Of a stretch of DNA of 64,000 nucleotides, positions 28,019 to 38,921 are shown piece after piece. The notes under the pieces were generated by a model. The model saw nothing but the letters and a program-made list of their open reading frames with translations. It was not told the DNA's origin and ran no database searches. Position numbers and translations under genes: made by a program. Source of the stretch: Arcanobacterium ihumii (GTDB lineage Bacteria > Actinomycetota > Actinomycetes > Actinomycetales > Actinomycetaceae); contig NZ_UWOS01000002.1 in assembly GCF_900604515.1 (NCBI RefSeq), positions 62,001 through 126,000 on the forward strand, written 5' to 3'. How positions within the stretch are numbered: position 1 is the stretch's first letter; every line of letters begins with the position of its first letter.

Positions 28019-29002
28019 ATGCCAGCATTAACTCAACCTGTCAAGGATGAAATTGCAGGTATATATCCTCAACTTGCATCGTCTATGGTCGCCGAGATCT
28101 CTACAATGTTTCGGTTCGCCGGTGGTCTGCACATTAATTCAGGGGTTGTAACACTCCAAGCTGAGCTTACTCATCCAGGTGCGGCTCGCCATCTTTGGGA
28201 GCTCGTTCATAAGATCTATCGAATTGAACCTGAGCTCATTGCCGTCAAAAACTCCATGCGCAACGGTAACCATTACATCCTTCGCATTGTGAATAATGGC
28301 GAACGGATTGCACGTAGGCTCGGGCTTCTCGATCCCAAAGGACGCCCTGTTCGCGGCCTTCCTCCGCAGATCGTGGGCGGATCTAAAGCAGATGCTGCTG
28401 CAGCTTGGCGTGGAGCTTTCTTAGCTCGTGGCACTTTGCTTGAACCGGGTCGAAACGCTTCTCTTGAGATTACGTGCCCGTCTCTCGAAGCGGCATACGC
28501 CATTGGTGGGCTTGCTCGGCGTCTCGAAATTCCTTATCGTGCCCGCGAATCACGTGGCGCACACCGCGTCGACATCCGTGAAGGGGATGCGATTTCAGCC
28601 ATGCTTGCACGCATGGGAGCGAGCGATGCCGTGATTCGCTGGGAAGAGTTACGAACCGAACGTGAAGTTAACGGAAACGCCAATAGGCTAGCGAATTTTG
28701 ACGATGCCAATATGCGTCGAAGTGCCGACGCTGCTGTAGTTGCTGTGATTCGTGTTAAACGTGCCTTTGAGATTCTTGGCGACGACGTGCCGGCAAACCT
28801 GCGCGAAGCCGGAGAATACCGCATCCAGTATCCTGAAGATTCGTTGAATCTGCTAGGGGAACGGCTTAATCCGCCTGCGACGAAAGATGCAGTGGCTGGT
28901 AGGTTGCGTCGTCTTAATACAATGGCGGATAAAAAAGCCACTGAGCTCGGCATCCCAACAACGATGGACGTTGTTGCCGAGTCCGGAGCCGACGCCTTTT
29001 AG
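28019..29002 (+). CDS. whiA: sporulation/cell-division regulator WhiA
   Basis: DNA-binding protein with an inactive homing-endonuclease-like (LAGLIDADG) N-terminal domain and a C-terminal helix-turn-helix; in Streptomyces it acts with WhiB on division genes. 327 aa. The N-terminal part (MPALTQPVKDEIA, MVAEISTMFRFAGG) and middle AAWRGAFLARGTLLEP segment match WhiA; the C-terminal HTH is at about 255-320 (NLLGERLNPPATKDAVAGRL). An organism of this type is unlikely to sporulate, so a division or envelope role is inferred. A 94-nt gap separates it from yvcK. Confidence 0.94.
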   Translation: MPALTQPVKDEIAGIYPQLASSMVAEISTMFRFAGGLHINSGVVTLQAELTHPGAARHLWELVHKIYRIEPELIAVKNSMRNGNHYILRIVNNGERIARRLGLLDPKGRPVRGLPPQIVGGSKADAAAAWRGAFLARGTLLEPGRNASLEITCPSLEAAYAIGGLARRLEIPYRARESRGAHRVDIREGDAISAMLARMGASDAVIRWEELRTEREVNGNANRLANFDDANMRRSADAAVVAVIRVKRAFEILGDDVPANLREAGEYRIQYPEDSLNLLGERLNPPATKDAVAGRLRRLNTMADKKATELGIPTTMDVVAESGADAF

Positions 29003-30323
<1,321 letters not shown>

Positions 30324-30346
30324 TCACCTACTGTCATGAAAAATGT

Positions 30347-30379
30347 ATGAGTGCCCGTGCTTTTTGTGCGGGCACTCAT
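30347..30379 (+). other. gapA-pgk intercistronic hairpin
   Basis: ATGAGTGCCCG (30347-30357) pairs perfectly with CGGGCACTCAT (30369-30379). No U tract follows, so it may act as partial terminator or mRNA-stability element between gapA and pgk. Confidence 0.6.
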
Positions 30380-30408
30380 CATCTTAGGTCAATTGATTAA
30401 GGATTTTT

Positions 30409-31602
30409 ATGAGGACTATCGATACCCTCGGCGATCTCAACGGAAAGACCGTATTTGTCCGTTCAGATTTTAATGTACCGCTCGATTCCAACAAGAACAT
30501 CACCGATGATGGTCGTATTCGTGCGGCTTTGCCAACTATCAACAAGCTTCTCGACGCTGGTGCAAAGGTCGTCGTTGCAGCTCACCTCGGCCGTCCAAAG
30601 GGTGAAGTGGACCCAGAGTTCTCGCTCGCTCCTGTGGTAGGTCGCCTCTCAGAACTTCTTGGTAAGGAAGTTAAGCTCGCAGCTGATACCGTTGGCGAAG
30701 ATGCCCACGCTCTCGTTTCCAAAATGGAAGCTGGTGAAGTCGTTCTGCTCGAAAACGTTCGCTTTGGCAAGCGTGAAACTTCTAAGGACGACGCCGAACG
30801 CGAAGCCCTAGCAAAAGAATATGCTTCGCTCGCAGATGTTTTCGTTTCCGACGGATTCGGTGTTGTTCACCGCAAGCAGGCTTCGGTTTATGACATTGCA
30901 AAGGAACTTCCGTCAGCTGCCGGCGAATTGGTTTTCAAGGAAATTGATTCTCTATCCAAAGCCACCAACAACCCAGAACGTCCATACACCGTCGTCCTCG
31001 GCGGATCAAAGGTTTCAGACAAGCTCGGGGTTATCGATAACCTTATCGAAAAGGCCGACCGTCTTTTAATCGGTGGAGGAATGGCATACACATTCCTTAA
31101 GGCACAAGGCTACGAAGTCGGTTCCTCTTTGCTTGAAGAGGACCAGGTAGAAACCGCTAAGTCTTACATCGATAAAGCAAAGGCAAACGGCGTTGATCTA
31201 CTCCTTCCAGTTGATAACGTAACTGCTAAGGAATTTAAGGCTGACGCTCCTGCATCGGTTTATGATTCTGAAAGTATGCCGTCCGACGAGATGGGTTTGG
31301 ATATTGGTCCAAAGTCAGCTGAGCTATACGCAAAAACTATTGCCGAGTCGAAGACAATCGTTTGGAATGGACCAATGGGCGTTTTCGAATTTGAAGCATT
31401 TTCTGCAGGAACTCGTGCGGTTGCACAGGCTATGCAGGACGCTGAAGGATTTACGATCGTAGGTGGTGGCGATTCCGCAGCCGCGGTCCGTACCCTCGGT
31501 TTTGATGAAAGCAAGTTCAACCACATTTCAACTGGTGGAGGTGCTTCCCTTGAATATCTCGAGGGCAAGGTACTTCCTGGAATTTCCGTTTTGGAGGATT
31601 AA
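30409..31602 (+). CDS. pgk: phosphoglycerate kinase
   Basis: Transfers phosphate from 1,3-bisphosphoglycerate to ADP. 397 aa. N-domain [13 protein letters not shown] (about 16-28), [14 protein letters not shown] (about 62-75) and [13 protein letters not shown]-domain [14 protein letters not shown], the nucleotide-binding WNGPMGVFE, and [13 protein letters not shown]. Weak site TAAGGA before the ATG. It ends 2 nt before tpiA, so pgk and tpiA are co-translated. Confidence 0.97.
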   Translation: MRTIDTLGDLNGKTVFVRSDFNVPLDSNKNITDDGRIRAALPTINKLLDAGAKVVVAAHLGRPKGEVDPEFSLAPVVGRLSELLGKEVKLAADTVGEDAHALVSKMEAGEVVLLENVRFGKRETSKDDAEREALAKEYASLADVFVSDGFGVVHRKQASVYDIAKELPSAAGELVFKEIDSLSKATNNPERPYTVVLGGSKVSDKLGVIDNLIEKADRLLIGGGMAYTFLKAQGYEVGSSLLEEDQVETAKSYIDKAKANGVDLLLPVDNVTAKEFKADAPASVYDSESMPSDEMGLDIGPKSAELYAKTIAESKTIVWNGPMGVFEFEAFSAGTRAVAQAMQDAEGFTIVGGGDSAAAVRTLGFDESKFNHISTGGGASLEYLEGKVLPGISVLED

Positions 31603-31604
31603 TC

Positions 31605-32381
31605 ATGACACGCACCCCACTTATGGCTGGAAACTGGAAGATGAATCTTGATCATCTTGAAGCTACCGCTCTTGTTCAAAAGCTTGCTTGGACTCTCAAG
31701 GATCTCAAGCATGATTACTCGAAAGTAGAAGCTGCTGTTATCGTTCCTTTCACTGACATTCGTTCTGTACAAACACTGATCGAAGCTGATGAACTGGAGC
31801 TAAAGTACGGCGCTCAGGACGTCTCGATCCACGATGCAGGTGCATACACCGGTGAAATTTCCACTGCTATGCTCACGAAGCTCGGCGTTACCTACGTCGT
31901 CGTAGGACACTCAGAGCGTCGCGAGTACCATGGTGAAACCAGCACACTTGTTGGACAAAAGGCTAAGAAAGCCCTTGATGCGGGTATGACTCCCATCATG
32001 TGTTGCGGCGAAGCGCTTGAGATCCGTAAAGAAGGTACTCACGTTGAGTACGTTCTTTCGCAGATCGAAGAGATGCTTGCTGGTCTTTCTGCCCAAGAAG
32101 TTGCCAAGTCCGTTATTGCCTACGAACCAATCTGGGCTATTGGTACCGGCGAAGTTGCAACCCCAGAGAACGCACAAGAAGTTTGTGGAGCAATTCGCTC
32201 CAAGGTTGCTGACCTTTACGATGGACCTACTGCTGAAGCAGTTCGTATCCAGTACGGTGGATCGGTGAAGTCTTCTAACGTGCAAGAGATTATGTCTCAG
32301 CCAGACGTTGACGGCGCACTCGTTGGTGGAGCTTCATTGCAAGCGGACGAATTCGCAAAGATCGTCACCTACCAGGCATGA
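31605..32381 (+). CDS. tpiA: triosephosphate isomerase
   Basis: Interconverts dihydroxyacetone phosphate and glyceraldehyde 3-phosphate. 258 aa TIM barrel: GNWKMNLD with catalytic K (about 10-17), catalytic H in [14 protein letters not shown] (about 97-110), catalytic E in [17 protein letters not shown] (about 167-183), and phosphate-binding [27 protein letters not shown] precedes the ATG inside the end of pgk. A strong terminator follows, ending the glycolytic operon before secG. Confidence 0.97.
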   Translation: MTRTPLMAGNWKMNLDHLEATALVQKLAWTLKDLKHDYSKVEAAVIVPFTDIRSVQTLIEADELELKYGAQDVSIHDAGAYTGEISTAMLTKLGVTYVVVGHSERREYHGETSTLVGQKAKKALDAGMTPIMCCGEALEIRKEGTHVEYVLSQIEEMLAGLSAQEVAKSVIAYEPIWAIGTGEVATPENAQEVCGAIRSKVADLYDGPTAEAVRIQYGGSVKSSNVQEIMSQPDVDGALVGGASLQADEFAKIVTYQA

Positions 32382-32390
32382 TTTTCGATA

Positions 32391-32431
32391 GTTTGTGGGT
32401 TACGAATTAATTTTCGTAACCCACAAACTTC
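32391..32431 (+). terminator. tpiA terminator
   Basis: 16-bp perfect stem GTTTGTGGGTTACGAA (32391-32406) against 32413-32428, loop TTAATT, then TTCTTG. Confidence 0.8.
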
Positions 32432-32494
32432 TTGTAAGATGTGCCTAGTATTGTTTTAGTCAGCGCATAGACTGCAATCTGAAAGTAGCAAACT

Positions 32495-32740
32495 TTGAAA
32501 ACCATATTGATTATCTGCTCAGTCCTCCTCGTCATCACCAGCCTTTTGCTCATTGCGACGGTGCTCCTTCACAAGGGACGCGGTGGCGGAATTTCAGATA
32601 TGTTTGGTGGAGGATTGTCAACGTCCATGCGTTCATCAGGGGTTGCTGAACGGAACTTAAACCGCATAACTATTGGCGTTGCCATTACTTGGATCATCGT
32701 CATTTCGTTGATCGGTCTGATCATGAAATTCGGTTCCTGA
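32495..32740 (+). CDS. secG: preprotein translocase subunit SecG
   Basis: 81-aa accessory subunit of the SecYEG channel. Two transmembrane segments (about 4-24 and 58-76) flank the conserved cytoplasmic loop LLHKGRGGGISDMFGGG and the RSSGVAERNLNRITI segment. It starts with TTG at 32495; a weak GAAAG lies 10 nt upstream and a TAGACT -10-like box at 32468-32473. Location after tpiA is conserved in actinobacteria. Confidence 0.93.
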   Translation: MKTILIICSVLLVITSLLLIATVLLHKGRGGGISDMFGGGLSTSMRSSGVAERNLNRITIGVAITWIIVISLIGLIMKFGS

Positions 32741-32812
32741 TCCTAAAAACTGGCTTCGCTGTTTTTAAACTTAAGCATAAGCACTCGTTTTCTATTTGTG
32801 CCAATGTAAAAG

Positions 32813-32847
32813 ATGGGGCGGGTATCTTTGATAGATACCCGCCCCAT
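32813..32847. terminator. bidirectional terminator between secG and tal
   Basis: 15-bp perfect stem ATGGGGCGGGTATCT (32813-32827) against 32833-32847, loop TTGAT, between convergent genes. Only short U runs follow. Confidence 0.8.
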
Positions 32848-32869
32848 TCTGGTTTCCGATTGCCAAACC

Positions 32870-33967
32870 TTAGCTCATTGCTTCTTCAACAGTCTCAATG
32901 AGCTCATTCCAAGCAATCTCAAACTTCTCAACACCTTCATTTTTCAACTTGATCATTGCCTTATCGAAGTCAACGCCAAGCCGAATAATCTTTTCAATCG
33001 TGCGTTGGCCTGCATACACTGAATCCCGGATCGTATCACCGGTGATCTCAGCGCGATCAAGCGTTGCATGAAGAGTTTTCTCAGGCATCGTATTGACGAC
33101 GTTCTTCGAAACCAACTGGTCAACATAGAGCGTGGGGGAGTAGTTGGGATTCTTAACTCCCGTCGATGCCCACAGTGGACGCTGCACGTTAGCACCAAGC
33201 TTTTGGAGCTTTAGGAACTCGTTGGATTCTTCGAAGATCTCCATGTATGCACCATAAGCAACGCGAGCATTCGCTACACCTGCACGCCCTCTCATAGCGA
33301 GTGCGTCGGGTGAACCCATAGCTTCAAGCTGGGCGTCGATTTCAGTATCTACCCGCGAGATAAAGAACGAAGCCACCGAGTGAATCACAGAAAGGTCAAT
33401 CCCCGCCTCGTATGCTTTATGAAGACCTTCAATATAAGCTGCAGCTACTTCGCGGTACCGTCTCTCGGAGAAAATCAAAGTGACATTCACTGAGATACCA
33501 TGTGCAATCGCATGGGTGATAGCCGGTAGACCTTCCTTCGTCGCGGGGATCTTAATCATCAAGTTAGGACGATCAATCGTCTCCCACAGCTTCTGCGCCT
33601 GAATGAAAGTTTGTTCACCTTTTCGAGCAAGGCGAGGATCAACTTCGATAGATACTCGGCCATCAACTCCACCGGTTTCAGCGTAAACCTGGGCAAAAAC
33701 ATCGCAAGCTTGGCGAACGTCGTCGGTAGTGAGCTTAAAGATCACATCGTCAGCATTCTTTCCTTTAGCTGCTAGAGCAGCGATGTCCGATGCATACCCG
33801 ATACCGTTGGAGATAGCTGCTTGGAAGATCGATGGGTTCGTCGTAACGCCGACGATTCCAGAATTATCCACTAGATTTTGCAGGTTTCCAGAGGTCAGAC
33901 GTTCGCGAGACAAATCATCTAACCATACCGAAACGCCTTCGTTATGAAGTTCATCAATTGTACTCAT
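32870..33967 (-). CDS. tal: transaldolase
   Basis: Non-oxidative pentose phosphate enzyme moving a dihydroxyacetone unit between sugar phosphates. Actinobacterial long form. Family signatures are GVTTNPSIFQAAI (about 40-52), IKIPATKEGLPAI with the Schiff-base lysine region (about 138-150), NVTLIFSERRY and WASTGVKNPNYSP. A GTG at 33988 (overlapping the tkt stop as GTGA) would add 7 residues; ATG 33967 matches the MSTIDELHNEG family start and is chosen. Coupled to tkt. Confidence 0.94.
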   Translation of the reverse strand: MSTIDELHNEGVSVWLDDLSRERLTSGNLQNLVDNSGIVGVTTNPSIFQAAISNGIGYASDIAALAAKGKNADDVIFKLTTDDVRQACDVFAQVYAETGGVDGRVSIEVDPRLARKGEQTFIQAQKLWETIDRPNLMIKIPATKEGLPAITHAIAHGISVNVTLIFSERRYREVAAAYIEGLHKAYEAGIDLSVIHSVASFFISRVDTEIDAQLEAMGSPDALAMRGRAGVANARVAYGAYMEIFEESNEFLKLQKLGANVQRPLWASTGVKNPNYSPTLYVDQLVSKNVVNTMPEKTLHATLDRAEITGDTIRDSVYAGQRTIEKIIRLGVDFDKAMIKLKNEGVEKFEIAWNELIETVEEAMS

Positions 33968-33984
33968 ATCGATTGACCAGCCTT

Positions 33985-36060
33985 TCACTGCTGGGCTGCA
34001 GTAATTGATTCTTTCGCTGCTGTGACCACGGCCTCAGCAGTGATTCCATACTTCTCGAACAACCGCGTTCCTGCTGCCGATTCGCCAAAATGATTGATAC
34101 CGATCGATCGTCCCGCATCGCCAACTATTCCTGCCCAGCCGAAAGTGGCGCCAGCTTCCACGGATACTCGGGCCTTCATTGCACTCGGAATAACGGATTC
34201 CTTGTACTCAGCCGACTCATCATTAAACCACTCGAGTGACGGCATCGAAACCACGCGCGCCGAAATACCTTCGGTAGCAAGATTGGTACGTGCTTCGAGT
34301 GCTACGGATACTTCCGATCCCGTCGCGATTAGTATCACGTCCTCGCCATCAGCTACTACGTAAGCGCCACGAAGAACACCTTCAGCGCTTGCATATGCGC
34401 CTTCACCACGTTCGATGACGGGAAGGTTCTGACGTGAAAGAACGATTCCTGCCGGACGATCGGTACGCTCTAAGATACCACGCCATGCATATACAGTTTC
34501 ATTGGCATCTGCTGGACGAACGAGATCGAAATTAGGAATGCAACGGTATGCCCATAGGTGTTCGACAGGCTGATGAGTTGGGCCATCTTCACCAACGCCA
34601 ATGGAATCATGAGTCCAGACGAAGATTGAAGGAACGTTCATGATTGCGGCCAAGCGAACCGCGGGACGCATGTAATCGGCAAAGACGAAGAAGGTTCCGC
34701 CATAAACTCGGGTCAGACCATGGAGCGTAATTCCGTTAAGAATTGAGCCCATAGCATGTTCGCGAATACCAAAGTGGAGAGTACGGCCGTATTCGTTACC
34801 AGTAAATACCTTTGAAGAACGATCTGCCGGAAAGAACGAAGGTTCGCCCTTCATAGTAGTGTTATTCGATCCGGCGAGATCAGCAGACCCACCCCAGAGT
34901 TCTGGCAAAACATCTTTGATTGCGGTAAGAACTTCGCCTGACGCGGCTCGAGTTGCGATTGACTTTCCACTTTCAAAAATTGGAAGGGAGTCCTCCCAGC
35001 CCACCGGAAGTTCCTTCTTCAGCAGGCGCTCAAGCAAACGTGCCTTTTCAGGGCGGTCGTTCTTCCACGCATCGAACTTCTTCTGCCAAATATCACGAGC
35101 TTCCTTAGCGCGCGTTGCTGCTTGTTCACGCGTGTAACCGATAACGTCATCAGCGACGTTGAAGGAAACTTCAGGATCCAATCCGATTGCTTCCTTAAGT
35201 GCGCGGATTTCTTCGTCTCCAAGCGCATTGCCGTGTGCGCTTGCCGTATTTTGTTTTGTTGGTGCTGGCCAACCAATAATGGTCGAAAGCTTAATGATAG
35301 AAGGCTTATCGGTCACCTTCTGAGCCTCGAGAATTGCATTGTATAAAGCGTCAAGGTTTTCATTGTAACCGTCGGCTTGGCGCCAGTTCACTGACTGTGT
35401 ATGCCAGCCGTAAGATTCGTAACGCTGGAGAACATCTTCTGAGAATGCGATCTTGGTATCGTCTTCGATAGAAATCTCATTTTCATCAAAAATAAAGATC
35501 AAGTTACCAAGCTTTTGGGTACCCGCAAGTGAGGATGCTTCCGATGTTACGCCTTCTTGAAGACATCCTTCACCAGAAACTACATAGATGAAGTGATCAA
35601 ATGGACTCTCACCGGCAGGTGCATCTGGATCAAGTAATCCACGTTCGCGGCGTGCCGCCATCGCCATTCCGACGGCGGAAGCGAGACCTTGTCCGAGCGG
35701 ACCGGTGGTCATTTCGACGCCCTTAGTATGCTTGTATTCCGGGTGTCCGGGAGTAAGCGAGCCTTCGGTTCGGAGAGCTTCAAGATCTTCGAGCTCTAAT
35801 CCGTAACCTGCAAAGTAAAGCTGGTTGTAGAGCGTTAGCGAGGAATGCCCTGCCGAAAGCACGAAGCGATCGCGACCTAGCCATTCGTCGTCTGAAGGAT
35901 CGTGGCGCATTACTTTTTGGAAAAGAGTGTAGGCGAGAGGGGAGAGTGAAATCGCAGTACCCGGGTGACCGTTGCCTACTTTTTGCACTGCGTCAGCAGC
36001 TAAGGCACGACCGGTTTCTACGGCGCGTTGATCGAGAGTGGTCCAGTTAAGGTTTTCCAT
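33985..36060 (-). CDS. tkt: transketolase
   Basis: Thiamine-diphosphate enzyme transferring two-carbon units in the pentose phosphate pathway. 691 aa. N-terminal GNGHPGTAISLSPLAY (about 28-43), ThDP/Mg site SGEGCLQEGVTSEASSLAG (about 160-178), the pyrimidine domain with FGIREHAMGSILNGI (about 428-442), the VWTHDSIGVGEDGPTHQP segment, and the C-terminal domain. AAGGAG precedes the ATG on the minus strand. First gene of a tkt-tal pair. In many actinobacteria tal and tkt continue into zwf, opcA and pgl; none of these is here. Confidence 0.97.
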   Translation of the reverse strand: MENLNWTTLDQRAVETGRALAADAVQKVGNGHPGTAISLSPLAYTLFQKVMRHDPSDDEWLGRDRFVLSAGHSSLTLYNQLYFAGYGLELEDLEALRTEGSLTPGHPEYKHTKGVEMTTGPLGQGLASAVGMAMAARRERGLLDPDAPAGESPFDHFIYVVSGEGCLQEGVTSEASSLAGTQKLGNLIFIFDENEISIEDDTKIAFSEDVLQRYESYGWHTQSVNWRQADGYNENLDALYNAILEAQKVTDKPSIIKLSTIIGWPAPTKQNTASAHGNALGDEEIRALKEAIGLDPEVSFNVADDVIGYTREQAATRAKEARDIWQKKFDAWKNDRPEKARLLERLLKKELPVGWEDSLPIFESGKSIATRAASGEVLTAIKDVLPELWGGSADLAGSNNTTMKGEPSFFPADRSSKVFTGNEYGRTLHFGIREHAMGSILNGITLHGLTRVYGGTFFVFADYMRPAVRLAAIMNVPSIFVWTHDSIGVGEDGPTHQPVEHLWAYRCIPNFDLVRPADANETVYAWRGILERTDRPAGIVLSRQNLPVIERGEGAYASAEGVLRGAYVVADGEDVILIATGSEVSVALEARTNLATEGISARVVSMPSLEWFNDESAEYKESVIPSAMKARVSVEAGATFGWAGIVGDAGRSIGINHFGESAAGTRLFEKYGITAEAVVTAAKESITAAQQ

Positions 36061-36189
36061 TTACTTGCTCCTTACAACCATACAATTTTGCTGGTTAAAT
36101 TAGCGTTAGAAATAAGTGTCTTCCACTGTCAAGAATATAGTCTTTGAGATCAAATTGTGTAGGACGTCAAGTATTGAAAGGTGTGTCTG

Positions 36190-37134
36190 GTGAGAGGTTT
36201 ATCAGAAGAAATATCAGATATGCTGGCAAAACCCTGCCGGCAATATTTGGCACATTTGCGGGTAGAACGCGCTCTTTCTCGACATACCGTCGATGCCTAT
36301 ACCTCAGACCTTAACTACTACGTGGAACACCTTACACAGCAAGACATAGGCAATTTTTGTGATGTTTCCGAAACAACTATTCAGGAATTCATCGACGACC
36401 TTCAAAGCTCGCAGTGTAAAAAACCATTTTCTCGATCCAGTGTGAACCGCATGCTTGCTTCGATTCGAGGGCTTCACAAATTTCTAGTATTAGAAGGCAT
36501 CGTTCACAATAACCCAGCCGCGGATATCAAACCACCAAAGATGCCTCAGCGTCTTCCAAAAGCAATTTCAATTGCTCAGATGCAACGACTTATTGAGGCA
36601 ACAATGGCGGAAGAAGAAGTAATCGCGTTGAGGAACAGAGCTCTCTTTGAATTGCTTTATGGTACTGGAGCCCGAGTATCCGAAGCCGTCGGTTTAAGTA
36701 TTGACGACGTCGATTTCAATCAGGCGACTATTCGACTTTTCGGAAAAGGGAATAAGGAAAGAATTCTGCCGCTTGGTCGTTTCGCCATCGATGCTTTGAA
36801 TGCGTATCTAGTTAGATCTCGACCAGTGCTGTCACGGAAGGGCCGAGGAACACCAGCTCTCTTTTTGAACAAACGGGGTCAGACGCTTTCTAGGCAATCT
36901 GCATGGGAAACGATCCAAAATGTTGCTCAAAAAGTGGGATTAGAAGGTATTTCACCACATACCTTCCGTCACTCCTTTGCGACGCACCTGCTACAAGGCG
37001 GGGCAGACGTACGTATTGTCCAAGAAATGCTCGGTCATTCTTCAGTAACTACGACTCAGATCTATACGAAAGTGACGAGGGAAACACTCCAAGAGGTATA
37101 TGCAAATGCTCATCCAAGAGCACGGCGTAAATGA
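36190..37134 (+). CDS. xerD: site-specific tyrosine recombinase XerD
   Basis: Resolves chromosome dimers at dif together with a partner recombinase. N-terminal SAM-like DNA-binding domain (about 10-95) and catalytic domain (about 115-300) with R in GTGARVSEAVGL, K in FGKGNKERILPLG, HxxR in SPHTFRHSFATHLL, H in EMLGHSSVTTTQIYTKV with the nucleophile Y: all catalytic residues are present. GAAAGG at 36176-36181 points to GTG 36190; GTG 36181 is an alternative. Followed by parA, scpA and scpB, a conserved segregation cluster, which supports XerD rather than a phage integrase. Confidence 0.92.
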   Translation: MRGLSEEISDMLAKPCRQYLAHLRVERALSRHTVDAYTSDLNYYVEHLTQQDIGNFCDVSETTIQEFIDDLQSSQCKKPFSRSSVNRMLASIRGLHKFLVLEGIVHNNPAADIKPPKMPQRLPKAISIAQMQRLIEATMAEEEVIALRNRALFELLYGTGARVSEAVGLSIDDVDFNQATIRLFGKGNKERILPLGRFAIDALNAYLVRSRPVLSRKGRGTPALFLNKRGQTLSRQSAWETIQNVAQKVGLEGISPHTFRHSFATHLLQGGADVRIVQEMLGHSSVTTTQIYTKVTRETLQEVYANAHPRARRK

Positions 37135-37153
37135 GGAATCAGAGATTTTCAGG

Positions 37154-37159
37154 TAGATT
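37154..37159 (+). promoter_or_regulatory. -10 element of leaderless parA promoter
   Basis: TAGATT ends 6 nt before the parA GTG, with no Shine-Dalgarno sequence. Confidence 0.5.
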
Positions 37160-37165
37160 ATTACT

Positions 37166-38023
37166 GTGAGCGCAGAACAAACTTCAATCCTTAATGAAAT
37201 TAACGCGGAACGGGATTTCCCACTACCATCGGATATTTCCGAGCATGGTCCCGCCCGCATCATTGCCATGTGTAACCAGAAAGGTGGCGTTGGTAAAACG
37301 ACGACGTCGATTAACCTCGCTGCCGCTTTAGCAGGTTATGGGCGTAAGGTTCTCCTTGTTGATTTTGATCCCCAAGGAGCTGCATCTGCAGGATTAGGAA
37401 TTAATGCAAATGCTTTGGAGCGTACCATCTACAACGAGATGATTGCTGTGAAGCCTGATGTTCGCGAGGTTATTTGCGGAACATCGGTTCCAAACTTAAA
37501 CATTGTTCCAGCAAACATTGAACTCTCGGCCGCTGAAATTCAACTAATTAACGAAGTCGCCCGTGAGCAGTCCCTGGCCCGGGTTCTTCGTCCAGTCATG
37601 GGCGAATACGATGTGATCATCGTTGATTGCCAACCGTCGCTTGGTCTCCTCACGGTAAATGCACTCACTGCCGCTCATGGAGTGTTGATTCCACTCGAAG
37701 CCGAGTTTTTCGCGATGCGCGGTGTGGCTTTGCTAGTCGATCAAATCGAACGAGTCCAAGATCGGCTTAATCCGAAACTCCACATCGACGGTGTTCTGCT
37801 CACGATGGTTGACACCCGAACGATCCATGCCCGTGAGGTAATTCAGTTGGTCGAAGAGCGATTCGGCGATTTGGTTTTCGATACTAAGATCGCGCGCACC
37901 GTAAAGTTCCCCGATGCCACCATCGCCGCGGAACCAATTACCACGTATGCGCCAAACCACGCTGGCTCTCTTGCCTATAAACGGCTTGCTAGAGAGTTGA
38001 TTGCACGTGGCGCAAGCGCATAA
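37166..38023 (+). CDS. ParA/Soj-family partition ATPase
   Basis: 285-aa deviant-Walker P-loop ATPase. QKGGVGKTTTSINLAAAL (about 38-55), switch I VLLVDFDPQGAAS (about 64-76), Walker B VIIVDCQPSLG (about 150-160). It sits between xerD and scpAB, the place of a second chromosomal ParA-like protein in actinobacteria (Rv1708 type), distinct from the origin-linked parAB; no parB is adjacent. A role together with condensin ScpAB in chromosome organisation is inferred from context. Probable leaderless GTG start. Its 3' end overlaps scpA. Confidence 0.9.
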   Translation: MSAEQTSILNEINAERDFPLPSDISEHGPARIIAMCNQKGGVGKTTTSINLAAALAGYGRKVLLVDFDPQGAASAGLGINANALERTIYNEMIAVKPDVREVICGTSVPNLNIVPANIELSAAEIQLINEVAREQSLARVLRPVMGEYDVIIVDCQPSLGLLTVNALTAAHGVLIPLEAEFFAMRGVALLVDQIERVQDRLNPKLHIDGVLLTMVDTRTIHAREVIQLVEERFGDLVFDTKIARTVKFPDATIAAEPITTYAPNHAGSLAYKRLARELIARGASA

Positions 38024-38921
38024 CGATTCTCTCGTTCAAGATGACCTCTTTGCTGAATCACGGGATAAATTTGCCGTTGATCTAGATATTTTCCAAGGCC
38101 CCTTTGACGTACTCTTATCGTTAATTGCACGCCATCGATTGGATATTACAGAAGTAGCGCTTGCTCAGGTCACAGACGATTTTTTAGCTTTTGTTTCATT
38201 ACATGATGAATTAGATCTTTCCCAAGCTTCAGAATTTCTGGTGGTTGCGGCAACGCTCCTAGATCTTAAAGCCGCGCGTCTACTTCCGCATTCTGAAGAC
38301 GATCCAGAAACACTTGAACTCCTCGAAGCGCGCGACCTTCTCTTTGCGAAACTCCTGCAATACAAAGCGTTCAAGGACGTGGCAACAGATATTTTTGTTC
38401 GTATGGAGAGACAAGGACTGGCTTTTGCGCGTGAAGTTGATTTGGAGCCACAGTTCAAAAAGATGCTTCCAGAACTTCAATTAAATGCCGATCGGACTGA
38501 TTTGGCGATCTTTGCTGCTCGGGCATTTTCAAGGAAAGCGGATGGAGTTACGCTTGATCATTTGCATGATCCCTTAGTTTCAGTGGACTCCCAAGTGACC
38601 TTAATTCGAGAAAAATTAATAGTCGGAGATAGAATCTCTTTTCTTCACCTTTGTGAAGATGCTCAAAATGTCCCAACTGTAGTGTCACGATTCCTAGCGA
38701 TTCTTGAGCTTATTCGATCAGGAGAGATTAAAATTGAACAAGATTCTCCACTTGGTTCGTTGATTATTCACAGGATCAGCCCTGCAAAATCAGCAAGTTC
38801 GCTGTTGAAAGAATCGTTTATTTCTTCGCAAATACCTTCGGAGAAACAAGCAAAGAAACCGAATGAAGGCAGCGCCTCAGCGCCGTCGGAAAGTATAAAC
38901 GGAGACGAGGGACGTCAATGA
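38001..38921 (+). CDS. scpA: segregation and condensation protein A
   Basis: Kleisin subunit that bridges the SMC heads in bacterial condensin. 306 aa. The conserved N-terminal part is FQGPFDVLLSLIARHRLDITEVALAQVTDDF (given in position: about 30-60), followed by SEFLVVAATLLDLKAARLLP and, after a variable middle, a C-terminal winged-helix region (about 200-265). The Ser/Glu-rich tail is not conserved. Start is TTG 38001 or GTG 38007, both inside the end of parA with AGAGAG upstream. Overlaps scpB by ATGA. Confidence 0.92.
   Translation: MHVAQAHNDSLVQDDLFAESRDKFAVDLDIFQGPFDVLLSLIARHRLDITEVALAQVTDDFLAFVSLHDELDLSQASEFLVVAATLLDLKAARLLPHSEDDPETLELLEARDLLFAKLLQYKAFKDVATDIFVRMERQGLAFAREVDLEPQFKKMLPELQLNADRTDLAIFAARAFSRKADGVTLDHLHDPLVSVDSQVTLIREKLIVGDRISFLHLCEDAQNVPTVVSRFLAILELIRSGEIKIEQDSPLGSLIIHRISPAKSASSLLKESFISSQIPSEKQAKKPNEGSASAPSESINGDEGRQ

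Noticed and set aside
32689-33022. Short plus-strand frames after secG
   Set aside because: They overlap the secG end, the terminator and the antisense of tal, and have no ribosome-binding site.
36190-37134. Tyrosine recombinase as a phage or integron integrase
   Set aside because: Length, sequence and the xerD-parA-scpA-scpB context indicate the housekeeping XerD. No attachment site, tRNA target or phage genes are nearby.
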